From the NCBI GenBank assembly GCA_947447955.1, contig CANFLS010000018.1, forward strand, positions 1-46,322: a stretch of 46,322 bases of DNA, read 5' to 3'. This document shows positions 35,634 to 45,326 of the stretch, piece after piece (position 1 is the first letter of the stretch; the number at the start of each line of letters is the position of its first letter). Source of the DNA: Flavobacteriales bacterium (GTDB lineage Bacteria > Bacteroidota > Bacteroidia > NS11-12g > UBA955). The notes below the pieces were generated by a model. That model was given only the letters and a program-made list of their open reading frames with translations. It was not told where the DNA came from and ran no database searches. The position numbers and the translations under genes were made by a program.

Positions 35634-38600
35634 CTATTTTTTCTTGTTTTCTGGCTTAACTTGAGGTTTTTCTGGTTTCTCCGGTGCATCTAGGTTGTTG
35701 TCCTTTAAACGTTTCTTAGCATCAGCCAGGATGGCTTTATCGCTAAAGTTCTCAATGATTGTATTCCATGTAACCTTCGCATTGAATAGGTCGCCTTCTT
35801 TGGCAAATGCATCACCCAATAATAACAATGATTTTCCAACCCATAAATCATAGGCGTTGAATACGTCAAGAACAGCATAGCAAGCCTCTTTGCAGGCTTC
35901 AGTGCTATCTATCGTTAACAACAATTCTGCTTCCAAATATTTCGCTTCAGCACCAAATCGGTTGGTATTGTTTGTATATAAATCTTTCAACGATGCGAAA
36001 GCCTTTGTTCTATCACCGCTGGCAATATCAGATTTCGCCAAAATCATCTTAGATTCAAATTTCATATCCTCATCAGATGAATTGTCTTCCATTACCTTGG
36101 CAGCAACCTTTTTTAATCCCTCCGTATTATTAGACTTTGAATAACAGTACATCAAAGATTTCCATGCTCTGCGCTGAATGTCTTTTGATTTTGTAATTTG
36201 TTCTAGTATTTCTACATACGGTAAAATTTCTTCACAAGTCGCATTATTTCCATAGATTCTCAAAACAGACAATGTAGCATCTTCTTTATATTCTACTGTG
36301 TTTGCCTTTGAAACATATTGGTATCCATCAATTGCTTTCTGAGGTTGCTTGAGTGTTTCATATGCCATTGATTTATAGTAATGTGCAGCAATTACAAAAT
36401 TACCTGCAGGCATTTCTTGTAAATAACTTTCAAAACTTTTAACTGACAATGCAAAATCTTCACGGTCGTAAGCGTTCATTGCAGTTTCATACATCAAACT
36501 ATCTTCCTCCATTTTTGAAATACCAATTCTGCTAGAAGCCCATTTGATATAATCTTTGGCTCTTCCGGCATCGGTATAAATGGTTCTTACCATTTCAGCC
36601 GCAGATTTCGCTTCGTTTGTACCTTGGAATTTGTCATACAAACTGGTATAAGCGCCCACAGATTGATCAATTTTCTTTTCGTTGTAATAAATCTTTCCAA
36701 GGGTAGAGTAAGCCCTCGATGTTAAAGCGTTACCAGGGAATTCATTTAATATTTTATTGTAATAAACCTCCGCTTCACTAAAACGCTTCGTTAGCATATA
36801 TTCAGTGGCAATATCATTATACGCATCGATTGTAAATCGCGATTTTGGGAAAGCTTGATTTAATCGCTTTAAAGACCCTACTTTTTCATCTGACTTAGAC
36901 AATAGGCCATAAATAATTCCACTCTGGTAAAGGGCATAATCTGCATCGGCTCCATTCTTACCTGAAACATATGCATATGCTTTTACAGAACTTTCTAAGT
37001 TCCTTGTCATGATGTAGCAATCACCTAACCTCAAGTATGCATCATGCACCAAACGTTCATCATAACGCAACCCCGACACCTTGTTTGTAAACTCAGAGAA
37101 ATACGTTGCTGCGTCATTATAGTTCTTCTTAGAAAACTGAATATAACCCAAACTGTAATAGGCATAAGGAAATACATCAATTTTATTAGATTGAGACATA
37201 TCTAAGAAATCTTTAAACGCGGTCATCGCAAGATCTCCATTTCCACTTTGCCAAATGGATTCGGCTTTCCAATATCCAGCCTCAGCAGAAAAAGATTTGT
37301 TCGCTTGCTTTTTGATACATTTATCAAATAAATTGATAGCCGCATCCCAGTTTCTACTTTTATAAAGTTCCATTCCACGTGCCAAAGTTACCTTTTGATA
37401 TATTTCTTCCGTTTGTGGATCTAAGTCATCAATTCCCTCTAAGATGGCTACCGCTTCTCTGTATTTATCGGTATTTAGCAACAAGCGTGCTTTTAGTTTG
37501 GAAGCTTCTTTTGCATTTGCTGTTTTAGGGAAAAGTTTCATGTATTTATCCAAAAGCGTAGTACTATTGGACTCACCCAACTGTACTGCAATTTTGGCTT
37601 GGGTAAACAAAGATATTTCTGCAATTTCCTCATTAAAACCTGTACGCCAAACCTCAGAATACGCATTCATCGCTTCTCTGAAATTTTTCAACTTTAACAA
37701 TGAATTACCCAATTCGAAACTCGCAATTTGCGCCAAACTGTCGTTATTTTTTGCAACCAATCTGAACCAAGGTAAACTCGAATTATAATCACCCGTTTTG
37801 GCAAATGCATATCCTATTTCAAATTGTTCTTGTGCCTTCATGCTTTCTGGTGACATACCAGAACGGGCAAAAGAAATTGAAGCATTTTCAAAATTCTTCT
37901 TTCTAAAATAACATTTCCCTTTTAACCATTCAATCTCTTTCAAAGCAACTTTGCTGCTCGACAGTTGATTTAACTCAGAAATAGCTTCGTCGTATTTTGA
38001 AAGTTGGTAATAAACTTGAGCAATATAAAACCTTACTTTTTCAAACTTTTTATCTTTGATTGATTGAAATGCCAACAAGGCATTTTCATAATCTTTTTCC
38101 ATCAAACAAGCATACCCATAGTAATATTTGCTTAACGTTTGATATTCACCACCATGTTTCGAAACAGGTTCTAACTCTTGTTTTGCTTCTTTGAATTTCT
38201 TGGTAAAAACGCAACAAAATCCTTTTCTAAACTGAAATTGATCGCGAATATCCAAGCTCACCCCACCAAAATCAACACTGTGATAATAACTCAAAGCAGT
38301 TGAATATTTTTCCTTCCTGTAATAAAAATCTCCCAATGCCATGTTGGCTAGTGAAGATTTTACGGAGTTGGGATTTTGATTCAAAAAACTCACAACCGAA
38401 GCAACGGCATCGTCGTGCTCTGCTTTCAATTTCGACATTGCATAGTAGAAAGATGCATCGGTGTTGATTAATGCAGGATTGCTATTTCTAAAATATTCAT
38501 CAAATTGAGAGATAGCAGCATTGTATCGCCCTTCCTCATACAATTCAACTCCCCTATCAAAATAAATTTGAGGATATTGATTAACAGCATGTTGCTGTGC

Positions 38601-38651
38601 GTTCAAATATGAACACATTAACAATAGAATGAAAAACAGAGATTTTCTCAT
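35634..38651 (-). CDS. Large exported tetratricopeptide repeat protein
   Basis: This 1005-residue protein begins at ATG 38651. The open frame extends 20 codons to 38711, but MRKSLFFILLLMCSYLNAQQ is a clear signal peptide and marks the true start. The rest is about twenty-five TPR-like helical pairs (for example FDRGVELYEEGRYNAAISQFDEYF and AYYSLGYIQFSKKNYNDAATYFSEF). The tail is low-complexity Pro/Lys/Glu. Such periplasmic TPR proteins act as scaffolds in envelope assembly or secretion; the partner here is unknown. It follows two glycosyltransferase genes after 84 nt, with a box of its own. Confidence 0.9.
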   Translation of the reverse strand: MRKSLFFILLLMCSYLNAQQHAVNQYPQIYFDRGVELYEEGRYNAAISQFDEYFRNSNPALINTDASFYYAMSKLKAEHDDAVASVVSFLNQNPNSVKSSLANMALGDFYYRKEKYSTALSYYHSVDFGGVSLDIRDQFQFRKGFCCVFTKKFKEAKQELEPVSKHGGEYQTLSKYYYGYACLMEKDYENALLAFQSIKDKKFEKVRFYIAQVYYQLSKYDEAISELNQLSSSKVALKEIEWLKGKCYFRKKNFENASISFARSGMSPESMKAQEQFEIGYAFAKTGDYNSSLPWFRLVAKNNDSLAQIASFELGNSLLKLKNFREAMNAYSEVWRTGFNEEIAEISLFTQAKIAVQLGESNSTTLLDKYMKLFPKTANAKEASKLKARLLLNTDKYREAVAILEGIDDLDPQTEEIYQKVTLARGMELYKSRNWDAAINLFDKCIKKQANKSFSAEAGYWKAESIWQSGNGDLAMTAFKDFLDMSQSNKIDVFPYAYYSLGYIQFSKKNYNDAATYFSEFTNKVSGLRYDERLVHDAYLRLGDCYIMTRNLESSVKAYAYVSGKNGADADYALYQSGIIYGLLSKSDEKVGSLKRLNQAFPKSRFTIDAYNDIATEYMLTKRFSEAEVYYNKILNEFPGNALTSRAYSTLGKIYYNEKKIDQSVGAYTSLYDKFQGTNEAKSAAEMVRTIYTDAGRAKDYIKWASSRIGISKMEEDSLMYETAMNAYDREDFALSVKSFESYLQEMPAGNFVIAAHYYKSMAYETLKQPQKAIDGYQYVSKANTVEYKEDATLSVLRIYGNNATCEEILPYVEILEQITKSKDIQRRAWKSLMYCYSKSNNTEGLKKVAAKVMEDNSSDEDMKFESKMILAKSDIASGDRTKAFASLKDLYTNNTNRFGAEAKYLEAELLLTIDSTEACKEACYAVLDVFNAYDLWVGKSLLLLGDAFAKEGDLFNAKVTWNTIIENFSDKAILADAKKRLKDNNLDAPEKPEKPQVKPENKKK

Positions 38652-38656
38652 GATTT

Positions 38657-38664
38657 CAAAAGTA
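38657..38664 (-). promoter_or_regulatory. -7 box TACTTTTG before the TPR gene
   Basis: This exact TAnnTTTG match is 5 nt before ATG 38651. It supports that start over the upstream frame extension and suggests a leaderless transcript. Confidence 0.45.
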
Positions 38665-38735
38665 AGCGCAAGGCAAGAATAAACTTTTTGCACTTCTTCA
38701 CACAAATCCAAGTGCGCTAAAAAGTGTACAGTGAA

Positions 38736-39878
38736 TTAGTTGATTTGTAATTGCAACATATTTGCCATCTTAATGGCATTTTCATTATTGTTGAAAAGCT
38801 GACCCAACAATTCAATTCGTTTTGCTTTTTCGTTCTCGGAAAAATCCTGCGTAAAGCAATCTTCTATCATTGAAGCAAATTCAATTGGGATATCTGAAAT
38901 ATGGCACAACCCTTCAACCTGAGTTTCGTCAACCATGGCCGTATTTGCAACAACAAATCTACCACGGTAAAGTGAATTCAGCAATTTCAATTTGATTCCC
39001 GTAGATTGAAATGTAACCATGGCATTTACCTGAGCACTTTCAATTAACTCCAAAATTTCTTCAGTAGATATATTTGCCCGAAGCGAAATATGATTATGCT
39101 TGGAAATGGCTTTGACTAATTTTTTTGAGGGATTAGATCCCGATACAATACATGGACGATTAATCAATGGAAAAACCTCTTCTACCAAATAAATTGCAGC
39201 ACGGTTATTCTCTGGAACTGATAAATTTCCGTGATACAAAACAAATTCTCCTTTCCCCAATCTTGAAACGACATCTGTATTTGCATGAAATGCAGGAATA
39301 TATGTTGTGTTTCCATAGGTTCGATTTAAATAATTGGTTTCGGCAGGCGAAATACCGGCAATTCCATTTGCTTTATGCAAAACACTTTCATACGTCCCTA
39401 ATCGCTTTGCCTCCATCCTAAAGAATAACTTTTTTAAAATATTATCTTCAGCCTGCTCCAATGCAGCATAGTAATTATGTTCAACATTGTGTGCCCTAAC
39501 CACCCTAATCCTGTCTATTAGCAACGGATGATTTAAGTAATACGTTGTATGAAGTCCCTCAAATAAAATAGGAGAATTATCCAACAACAAATTTTGAAAC
39601 AATTCCTCGTTTTTTCGGGTTTTAACGATGTATGGCAACTTACCAATAAATGGATTTTTATACCTTTTTCTAGAATAATAAATAGTTTTAAAAGTAACTT
39701 TTTCTAAGTCGGGCGCCTTTTCTTTGCCATCGTACAAAAACACATGGAGCGTTACCGAAATTCCTAATTTCTGCAAATGCACCAACTTAAAATACATGTC
39801 AGTTGAACCTCCGTAATTTGGTGGGAATGGCAAATCAAAAGCCACAACATGAACGTGTTTGAATTTCATATCTTCCAT
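38736..39878 (-). CDS. Glycosyltransferase, GT4-like (second of pair)
   Basis: The protein has 380 residues from ATG 39878, which shares a base with the stop of the upstream gene (TAATG). The open frame reaches 39947 but the extra residues lie inside that gene. The N-terminal acceptor half has VVAFDLPFPPNYGGSTDMYF, a GT-B loop with GG. The donor half has VLYHGNLSVPENNRAAIYLVEEV and the region near ILELIESAQVNAMVTFQSTGIKLKLL, where GT4 enzymes hold the nucleotide sugar. RAHNVEHNYY is a common GT4 stretch. It probably adds a sugar to a surface glycan. The sugar is unknown. Confidence 0.85.
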   Translation of the reverse strand: MEDMKFKHVHVVAFDLPFPPNYGGSTDMYFKLVHLQKLGISVTLHVFLYDGKEKAPDLEKVTFKTIYYSRKRYKNPFIGKLPYIVKTRKNEELFQNLLLDNSPILFEGLHTTYYLNHPLLIDRIRVVRAHNVEHNYYAALEQAEDNILKKLFFRMEAKRLGTYESVLHKANGIAGISPAETNYLNRTYGNTTYIPAFHANTDVVSRLGKGEFVLYHGNLSVPENNRAAIYLVEEVFPLINRPCIVSGSNPSKKLVKAISKHNHISLRANISTEEILELIESAQVNAMVTFQSTGIKLKLLNSLYRGRFVVANTAMVDETQVEGLCHISDIPIEFASMIEDCFTQDFSENEKAKRIELLGQLFNNNENAIKMANMLQLQIN

Positions 39879-40960
39879 TAAAAGTAAATGTCTATTAACC
39901 TTTGTGATTCCATTTCCCAATTCCAAACTTGTTTGGCCAATTGACATTGTTCTTTTAACGAATCGTAAGTAATTTTATTGGAATATAAATTATCTAAATT
40001 TTCCCTAATTTCATTTACATTGTATGGGGTTGGCAATCCTACTTTGAAATCTGCCAATAATTTCTTATATTCAGGAAAGTCGTTCACCAACGAAGGCAAT
40101 TCTGCAGCCACATAGTCAAAAAACTTATTATTCAATGAATAATAATAACTTAGACCTAAGTTTTCGCTCACATTGTATCCTACAAAAGCTCTTTTTGTTA
40201 TTGAGGGAAGTTTTGAAGGCACTACAAATCCAACAAAATGGACCTGATTTTCTAACTTTAATTCCATGGTTTTTCTCTTTAACATAAAACTTAAATCGCC
40301 TTCTCCAACAATAACCAAATGATAGTTTGTTTCAACCAACACATCCAACAAAATTTCTAATCCCCTGCCCTCGTTTAATGCCCCCTGATATAAAATAAAA
40401 GGTTCATTGGGTAATTTGATATCGTAAGAATGCGTAATTTCAGAAATAATTGGCATATTCCTGACTACAGAAACTTGTTTGTTGTATTTGTTTTGAAACC
40501 AGTCGGCAATTGCGCCGCCCACCGTGTAAACCTTGTTCGTATGTTTGAATGTTAATTGCTCAACCCACATCCAAAATTTTTGAACTTTAGGCCTATTGAT
40601 CACCTCCGGAACATATGGAAACATTTCATGGGCATCATAAAAATGTGTTTTATGTTTCAATTTCGTAACCGCCAACCCTGGCAAAACCGTATCCAAATCA
40701 ATAGAACACAATTTATCAAATGATTGGAAGAGTAGAAAAAAAAACAAACGAATATTGAATTCAGCATAAAACAATTTCCCAGTCTGAAAAAAGCATTTCA
40801 ATCTTTTTTGTTGGTAAGGCTTATCAGTCAATGCAATAGAATCCTGTCTAGAACGACCAATGAGCCAAACATCGGCTCCGGCATCGGCCAACGTTGAACA
40901 AATTCTATTCATTCGTTGGTCGTAGTTTAAATCGTTTGTTACAGTAAAAAGAATTTTCAA
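39878..40960 (-). CDS. Glycosyltransferase, GT4-like (first of pair)
   Basis: This 360-residue GT-B enzyme has the N-terminal half FTVTNDLNYDQRMNRICSTL and DAHEMFPYVPEV, and the C-terminal half LYQGALNEGRGLEILLDVL and VIVGEGDLSFML. The start is TTG 40960, overlapping the recQ stop (TTGA); no in-frame ATG precedes the conserved MKILFTVTND. It shares a base with the next glycosyltransferase, so both are coupled. They likely act in the same surface polysaccharide pathway. Confidence 0.88.
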   Translation of the reverse strand: MKILFTVTNDLNYDQRMNRICSTLADAGADVWLIGRSRQDSIALTDKPYQQKRLKCFFQTGKLFYAEFNIRLFFFLLFQSFDKLCSIDLDTVLPGLAVTKLKHKTHFYDAHEMFPYVPEVINRPKVQKFWMWVEQLTFKHTNKVYTVGGAIADWFQNKYNKQVSVVRNMPIISEITHSYDIKLPNEPFILYQGALNEGRGLEILLDVLVETNYHLVIVGEGDLSFMLKRKTMELKLENQVHFVGFVVPSKLPSITKRAFVGYNVSENLGLSYYYSLNNKFFDYVAAELPSLVNDFPEYKKLLADFKVGLPTPYNVNEIRENLDNLYSNKITYDSLKEQCQLAKQVWNWEMESQRLIDIYF

Positions 40961-42843
40961 GCGCTCAAAAATAATAGATTATTTTCCGTTTTACCTACTT
41001 TCTTTCTATCAATGAGTTCATTCAATACTGCAAAGTAATCGTCTTTAAATTGATGTGGAACATTCAAAGAAAAATCATCTAATGATATTTCAGTTGCAAG
41101 CAATTGAAATATTTGGTTTTGAATGGATAAAACGGTAGGCTTCAACTGGTATTTTTTACAATTATCGCATTGACCGCAAGGTTCATTTTGGATTTTTGTA
41201 AAGTGTTCAATCCAAAAAACGGACCTGCAATCTTTTAATGTGCTGTATTTTTCCATTTTTTGCACCGCGTTCATTCTTCTGGCTTTCAATTCCTGAATAA
41301 CCGACATTTTAAATGAGGGATACATAGAACGGTCTTCCAAAAGGGTTACCAATGGATCTTCAGTTCTTGGCAAATATTCAATCATTTTTGATTTGTGCAA
41401 TTGGGTAAGCCACTGAATGATTTGGGTTTCGGTGGCCCTCACCCTTTTTGCCAATTGAACCTCATAAACAATTGCATGCGAATCAAATATCCCTCCAAAT
41501 GATCTCAAAAGAACATCTATAATAGGTTCGTAAACTGGGTAACGAAGTTTAAAGTCGTAAACCGATTGGAAATCGTAAATAAATTTTACCCTTGAAGGCG
41601 TTTTTACACCTTCGCTCAGTTGCCATTGTCCCATTGACTCAATTGCTTTTGCTGCATAATAAAGTTCGAACATTGGGATTTTATAATTGTCGGCAATTTT
41701 CTGAAAGTCTACAGGATAAGATACTTGATACCCATAACCCGGAGCAATTCCAACAGAATTCATGATTGCATGGTATGCCCTGTTACAGGCTTGTTCTGAG
41801 GGATGTTGGTTTTCAACATGCTTAAATAATTGGTTCCAATCTTGATGTTGGTGCAGCATAACACAATAGCTCAATTTGCCATCACGGCCTGCCCTACCTG
41901 CTTCTTGGTAATAATCTTCAGGTGTTGCAGACGGCATCATGTGATACACATAACGAACGTCGGGCTTATCCACTCCCATACCGAATGCATTGGTACAAAC
42001 CATCACACGAACCTTATTTTGAATCCAATCTTGCTGTCGCTTAGACCGTGTAACTGAATCCAAACCACCATGGTAAAAATGCGCCGAAATATTATTTTTT
42101 ACTAAAAATCTAGCTATTTCTTGGACTTCCCTTCTTGTATTTGAAAACACGATGCTACAACCTTGCGATTTTTGCAGAGAATTTAACAAGACGCCACTTT
42201 TATTTTCCGTTTCAATGGCATAAAAAACAAGGTTATTTCTATCAAAAGAACCTTGGTGAATTTGTACATTCCTTAATGCCAATCCTTGAATAACATCGTC
42301 TTGAATCCATTGGGGAGCACTTGCTGTAAAAGCACAAATAGGAACTTTGGGAATGAATTTTCTAACTTGGGAAATCTTGAGAAACGAAGGGCGAAAATCT
42401 TTCCCCCACATAGAAACGCAATGTGCTTCATCAACCACAAGTAATTTGATTGGTAAATTCTCTAAATACCCTTCGAAATTTTTGGAAGTTAATCTTTCAG
42501 GCGAAACATATAACAATTGGTAATGCCCTTTTAAGGCATTTTCCATAATGAGTTTTATTTCCGACCAAGTTTGTCCGCTGTGAATATATATGGCCGAAAC
42601 TCCCTTGTCTTTGAGTCCATCAACTTGATCCTTCATGAGTGCAATTAAAGGAGAAACCACAAGGGTTAGTCCTCCTAATATCAAAGCAGGAACCTGAAAA
42701 CAGATACTTTTACCACCGCCTGTTGGCAACAATGCCAATACATCTTGCTGGTTCAAAATAGCGTGAATAATTTCTATTTGACCCGGCCGAAATTGATTGT
42801 ATTTCCAATATTTGAGCAATACTTGCTCAGGCGTTGCAGGCAT
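40957..42843 (-). CDS. recQ: RecQ-family ATP-dependent DNA helicase
   Basis: This 628-residue 3'-5' helicase acts in recombination repair. The Walker A is TGGGKS (Lys45) and the DEAH box is Asp138-His141. SNTRREVQEIARFL and QEAGRAGRDG are helicase motifs. The four zinc cysteines include CRSVFW and CGQCDNC near 540-570. No HRDC domain is evident at the C-terminus, so it resembles the shorter RecQ types of Bacteroidota. It lies 2 nt after the regulator gene and overlaps the next gene by 4 nt. Confidence 0.93.
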   Translation of the reverse strand: MPATPEQVLLKYWKYNQFRPGQIEIIHAILNQQDVLALLPTGGGKSICFQVPALILGGLTLVVSPLIALMKDQVDGLKDKGVSAIYIHSGQTWSEIKLIMENALKGHYQLLYVSPERLTSKNFEGYLENLPIKLLVVDEAHCVSMWGKDFRPSFLKISQVRKFIPKVPICAFTASAPQWIQDDVIQGLALRNVQIHQGSFDRNNLVFYAIETENKSGVLLNSLQKSQGCSIVFSNTRREVQEIARFLVKNNISAHFYHGGLDSVTRSKRQQDWIQNKVRVMVCTNAFGMGVDKPDVRYVYHMMPSATPEDYYQEAGRAGRDGKLSYCVMLHQHQDWNQLFKHVENQHPSEQACNRAYHAIMNSVGIAPGYGYQVSYPVDFQKIADNYKIPMFELYYAAKAIESMGQWQLSEGVKTPSRVKFIYDFQSVYDFKLRYPVYEPIIDVLLRSFGGIFDSHAIVYEVQLAKRVRATETQIIQWLTQLHKSKMIEYLPRTEDPLVTLLEDRSMYPSFKMSVIQELKARRMNAVQKMEKYSTLKDCRSVFWIEHFTKIQNEPCGQCDNCKKYQLKPTVLSIQNQIFQLLATEISLDDFSLNVPHQFKDDYFAVLNELIDRKKVGKTENNLLFLSA

Positions 42844-42845
42844 TT

Positions 42846-43841
42846 TTAAGGAATCTGTACTTTTAATCGTTCAATGTGCGATAATAAATTTTTGATAAAC
42901 TGATTTCTGGTTTTTTCGGAAATCTGACTCACCTTATCACTTTTGGAAATCAAATTATGCAGCCATGCATCGGTTTGTCGGTTAAAATAATCATTCTTGG
43001 TTTGAATAAAATTAAATGTATTGTATCCCAAATAACTCGCACTTTTATTGTCTGATTTCAAGTACACACAATTATTGCCTATCATTAAATCACAAACGTA
43101 AAGGGTATAATCCATTTCTGAATACTCTTTGGTAATAGGATTGTATTTTTTTCCTACTTCGGCTTGTTTTTTTACCATTTCAATAAGTTGAATCAATTCA
43201 TTCAAAATATTCACATATGTATCTTGGCTTTTAAAAAACCCTGCAGCCCAATAAAATTGTATTTGTTTTAATGTACTTTTTAAGGTGTCCTCATGCCATA
43301 TTTCTGTAGAAGAAACTTTCATAAAAGATTCTCTTACCTTTGAGGTTTCAGCAGCCCATTCAGCAGGAACGGCAACATCTTCAACAGATAATCCTTGAAA
43401 AGCAGGAGAATTTAAAGTCGATTTATTCCAATAACACATTTTAAACCTTGCCAACTCTGGAAAAAAGAAATTATAAAAAACGGGTAGATCTTCTGCTGCG
43501 TATGTAACTGATCCATTCTGTGAATTTCGCAACCAGTCTAAATCTGCATGTAAGATTCTCAAATAATTCTTGAATGAATCTACATTATCAGTTAAATTGT
43601 TCGCTCTAAAAGTTACCATATTGGTATGAGAGGCGATTAAATTTGCAATTGAAATATTGAATTGTTCAGCAATTTGCAAAGATTCTTCAAGTGAAAAATC
43701 AGTTTCACAACGCAATCTACGGTAAATACTATCTAAGCTCATTGACATTCTGCTGCTCAATTCTTCAGCCAAATTGATATGAGCAGGTACTGAATTTTTC
43801 AATAATTCAACAAATGCCATTTGAAATTTTCTTTCTGTCAT
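42846..43841 (-). CDS. Probable helix-turn-helix regulator, Bacteroidota type
   Basis: This 331-residue protein has an N-terminal helical DNA-binding-like region (about 20-70): LAEELSSRMSMSLDSIYRRLRCETDFSLEESLQIAEQFNISI, split here by its turn near SMSLDS. The long C-terminal part (about 90-331) is mostly helical with no motif I know. This layout is common in Bacteroidota regulators. It faces the CsgG-like gene across a 219-bp gap and leads the recQ-glycosyltransferase run, so it may regulate either side. The signal is unknown. Confidence 0.65.
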   Translation of the reverse strand: MTERKFQMAFVELLKNSVPAHINLAEELSSRMSMSLDSIYRRLRCETDFSLEESLQIAEQFNISIANLIASHTNMVTFRANNLTDNVDSFKNYLRILHADLDWLRNSQNGSVTYAAEDLPVFYNFFFPELARFKMCYWNKSTLNSPAFQGLSVEDVAVPAEWAAETSKVRESFMKVSSTEIWHEDTLKSTLKQIQFYWAAGFFKSQDTYVNILNELIQLIEMVKKQAEVGKKYNPITKEYSEMDYTLYVCDLMIGNNCVYLKSDNKSASYLGYNTFNFIQTKNDYFNRQTDAWLHNLISKSDKVSQISEKTRNQFIKNLLSHIERLKVQIP

Positions 43842-44060
43842 AATTATTTTTTGCGTTAATCCGTAATTGTTAATTCATTTTTAAGGAAATTCAATACTGA
43901 AAAAGGACTTTTTCTTGAAATTGATGATTCCAACAACAAAAATGCTATAATTTCCCTTTGAAACAAGGTTTTTTTTGATTTTTTACTTTTTTCAATTAAA
44001 AACAGATTTGCAAAACTCCAATAAATTTATGAAATTTGTTTTATAAACTAAACAAAAAAT
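43842..44060. promoter_or_regulatory. Divergent intergenic region between the regulator and the CsgG-like gene
   Basis: This 219-bp AT-rich gap must hold promoters in both directions. I see A/T tracts but no exact TAnnTTTG box with a partner, and no strong inverted repeat. No RNA gene is visible. Confidence 0.4.
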
Positions 44061-45248
44061 ATGAAAAAAATCATTTTTAATTCTTTATTATTATTCGCGT
44101 TTTTGCTGTTAAATAATAACAATTTAAAAGCCCAAACAGCTGAAACTGGGAAGCCAAGTATTGCCGTTGTAGACTTCGACAGCCGCGCGCATCAAATGAA
44201 CCAGCAGCAAGTTATTCAATACCTAATCAATGAGTTAATCCGTATAGGCCAGTATGAAGTAATGGACAAATACGACATTGAATATTTAGCAAAAAGAGAT
44301 ACATTAAAATTGAATGGCTGTTTTTCTAAAATTTGTTTGCAAGACATTGGAAAAAGATTAAAAGTAGACAAAATGATTACCGGTTCTATTTCAGAATTGG
44401 GTAACAATATTGCTGTAACTTTTAGATTACTTGATGTAAACAAAGGTGTATTTGAAAAAATGAAAACCAGAGAGTTTTTGTTAATTCAAGGCAACGACTT
44501 TCAAATGATCCGTATTGTGTTGAATGAATTGTTTGATCAACCAAACGACAAAGAAATAGTTGACAAATTAACAAAAGTATCTGAATTGGATAATTCAATA
44601 AACAATCCTTATGAATTGCGTTTGCAAAATGACGGTCCTAGAATGGGTGGTGTGTTTTTAACCGGTGTGGGTGCCTCTGTTTTAAAAGCACCTGAAGATA
44701 AAGGTGGTTATGCTGGTGGTTACGGTTCAGTTGCTGCCATGTTCCAATTTGGTTACCAGTTTGAAAAACAATATTTGAACGAAGGTGACTTCCAAGCTTT
44801 GTTTGAGTTCGTACCAATGGTTACAGGGTTAGACCAAGGAAGATTCATTCCAAGTATCAACTTTTTAAATGGAATTAGAAACAATACAACCGGTTGGGAA
44901 TTTGCATTTGGTCCAAATTTTTCAGTTGGTAGTTACAGGGATGGTTATTTAGACAAAGACAACAATTTTATAGTTGATAACGTACTAAAGAATCCAAATG
45001 GATCAAATAAATTTGGTTCTTTAAAAGAAGAAGCAACTTCCGTTGGTGCCGACATTATAAACCGTCCTGACAGCCGTGGTGATGTAACCATCACTACCGG
45101 ATTTTTATTTGCTGCGGGTAAAACTTTCCGTTCAGGAAAATTAAATTTACCAATCAACATATTCTGCATGCCAAGTACGCATGGTTTGCGTTGGGGATTA
45201 TCTGTAGGTTGGAATGGAAAAGACCGCAGAACATTGCGTCAAGACTAA
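44061..45248 (+). CDS. Exported CsgG-like N-domain fused to a beta-rich C-terminal region
   Basis: This 395-residue protein has a signal peptide (MKKIIFNSLLLFAFLLL, ending near LKAQ). Residues about 32-165 match the CsgG/TolB-N-like fold: KPSIAVVDFDSRAHQ, LINELIRIGQYEVMDKYD, CLQDIGKRLKVDKMITGSIS. Two cysteines (about 87 and 91) could form a disulfide. The second half has alternating Gly/aromatic strands such as GGYGSVAAMFQFGYQF and WEFAFGPNFSVGSY, like an outer-membrane barrel. CsgG itself forms the curli secretion pore; here the C-terminus differs, so the role is open. It is a single gene with a strong terminator. Confidence 0.8.
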   Translation: MKKIIFNSLLLFAFLLLNNNNLKAQTAETGKPSIAVVDFDSRAHQMNQQQVIQYLINELIRIGQYEVMDKYDIEYLAKRDTLKLNGCFSKICLQDIGKRLKVDKMITGSISELGNNIAVTFRLLDVNKGVFEKMKTREFLLIQGNDFQMIRIVLNELFDQPNDKEIVDKLTKVSELDNSINNPYELRLQNDGPRMGGVFLTGVGASVLKAPEDKGGYAGGYGSVAAMFQFGYQFEKQYLNEGDFQALFEFVPMVTGLDQGRFIPSINFLNGIRNNTTGWEFAFGPNFSVGSYRDGYLDKDNNFIVDNVLKNPNGSNKFGSLKEEATSVGADIINRPDSRGDVTITTGFLFAAGKTFRSGKLNLPINIFCMPSTHGLRWGLSVGWNGKDRRTLRQD

Positions 45249-45266
45249 TACAAATAAAGCAATATA

Positions 45267-45300
45267 AAAAAAGGCTGTTTCAAATGAAACAGCCTTTTTT
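45267..45300. terminator. Bidirectional intrinsic terminator
   Basis: AAGGCTGTTTC (45271-45281), loop AAAT, GAAACAGCCTT (45286-45296), flanked by an A-run and a T-run. It serves the CsgG-like gene and, from the other side, the ABC ATPase gene. Confidence 0.95.
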
Positions 45301-45326
45301 GTTTCTGAAAATTTTAATGGGAGAAT

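Noticed and set aside
38652-38711. Extended N-terminus of the TPR protein
   Set aside because: It would bury a clear signal peptide behind 20 unrelated residues, and a promoter box lies inside it.
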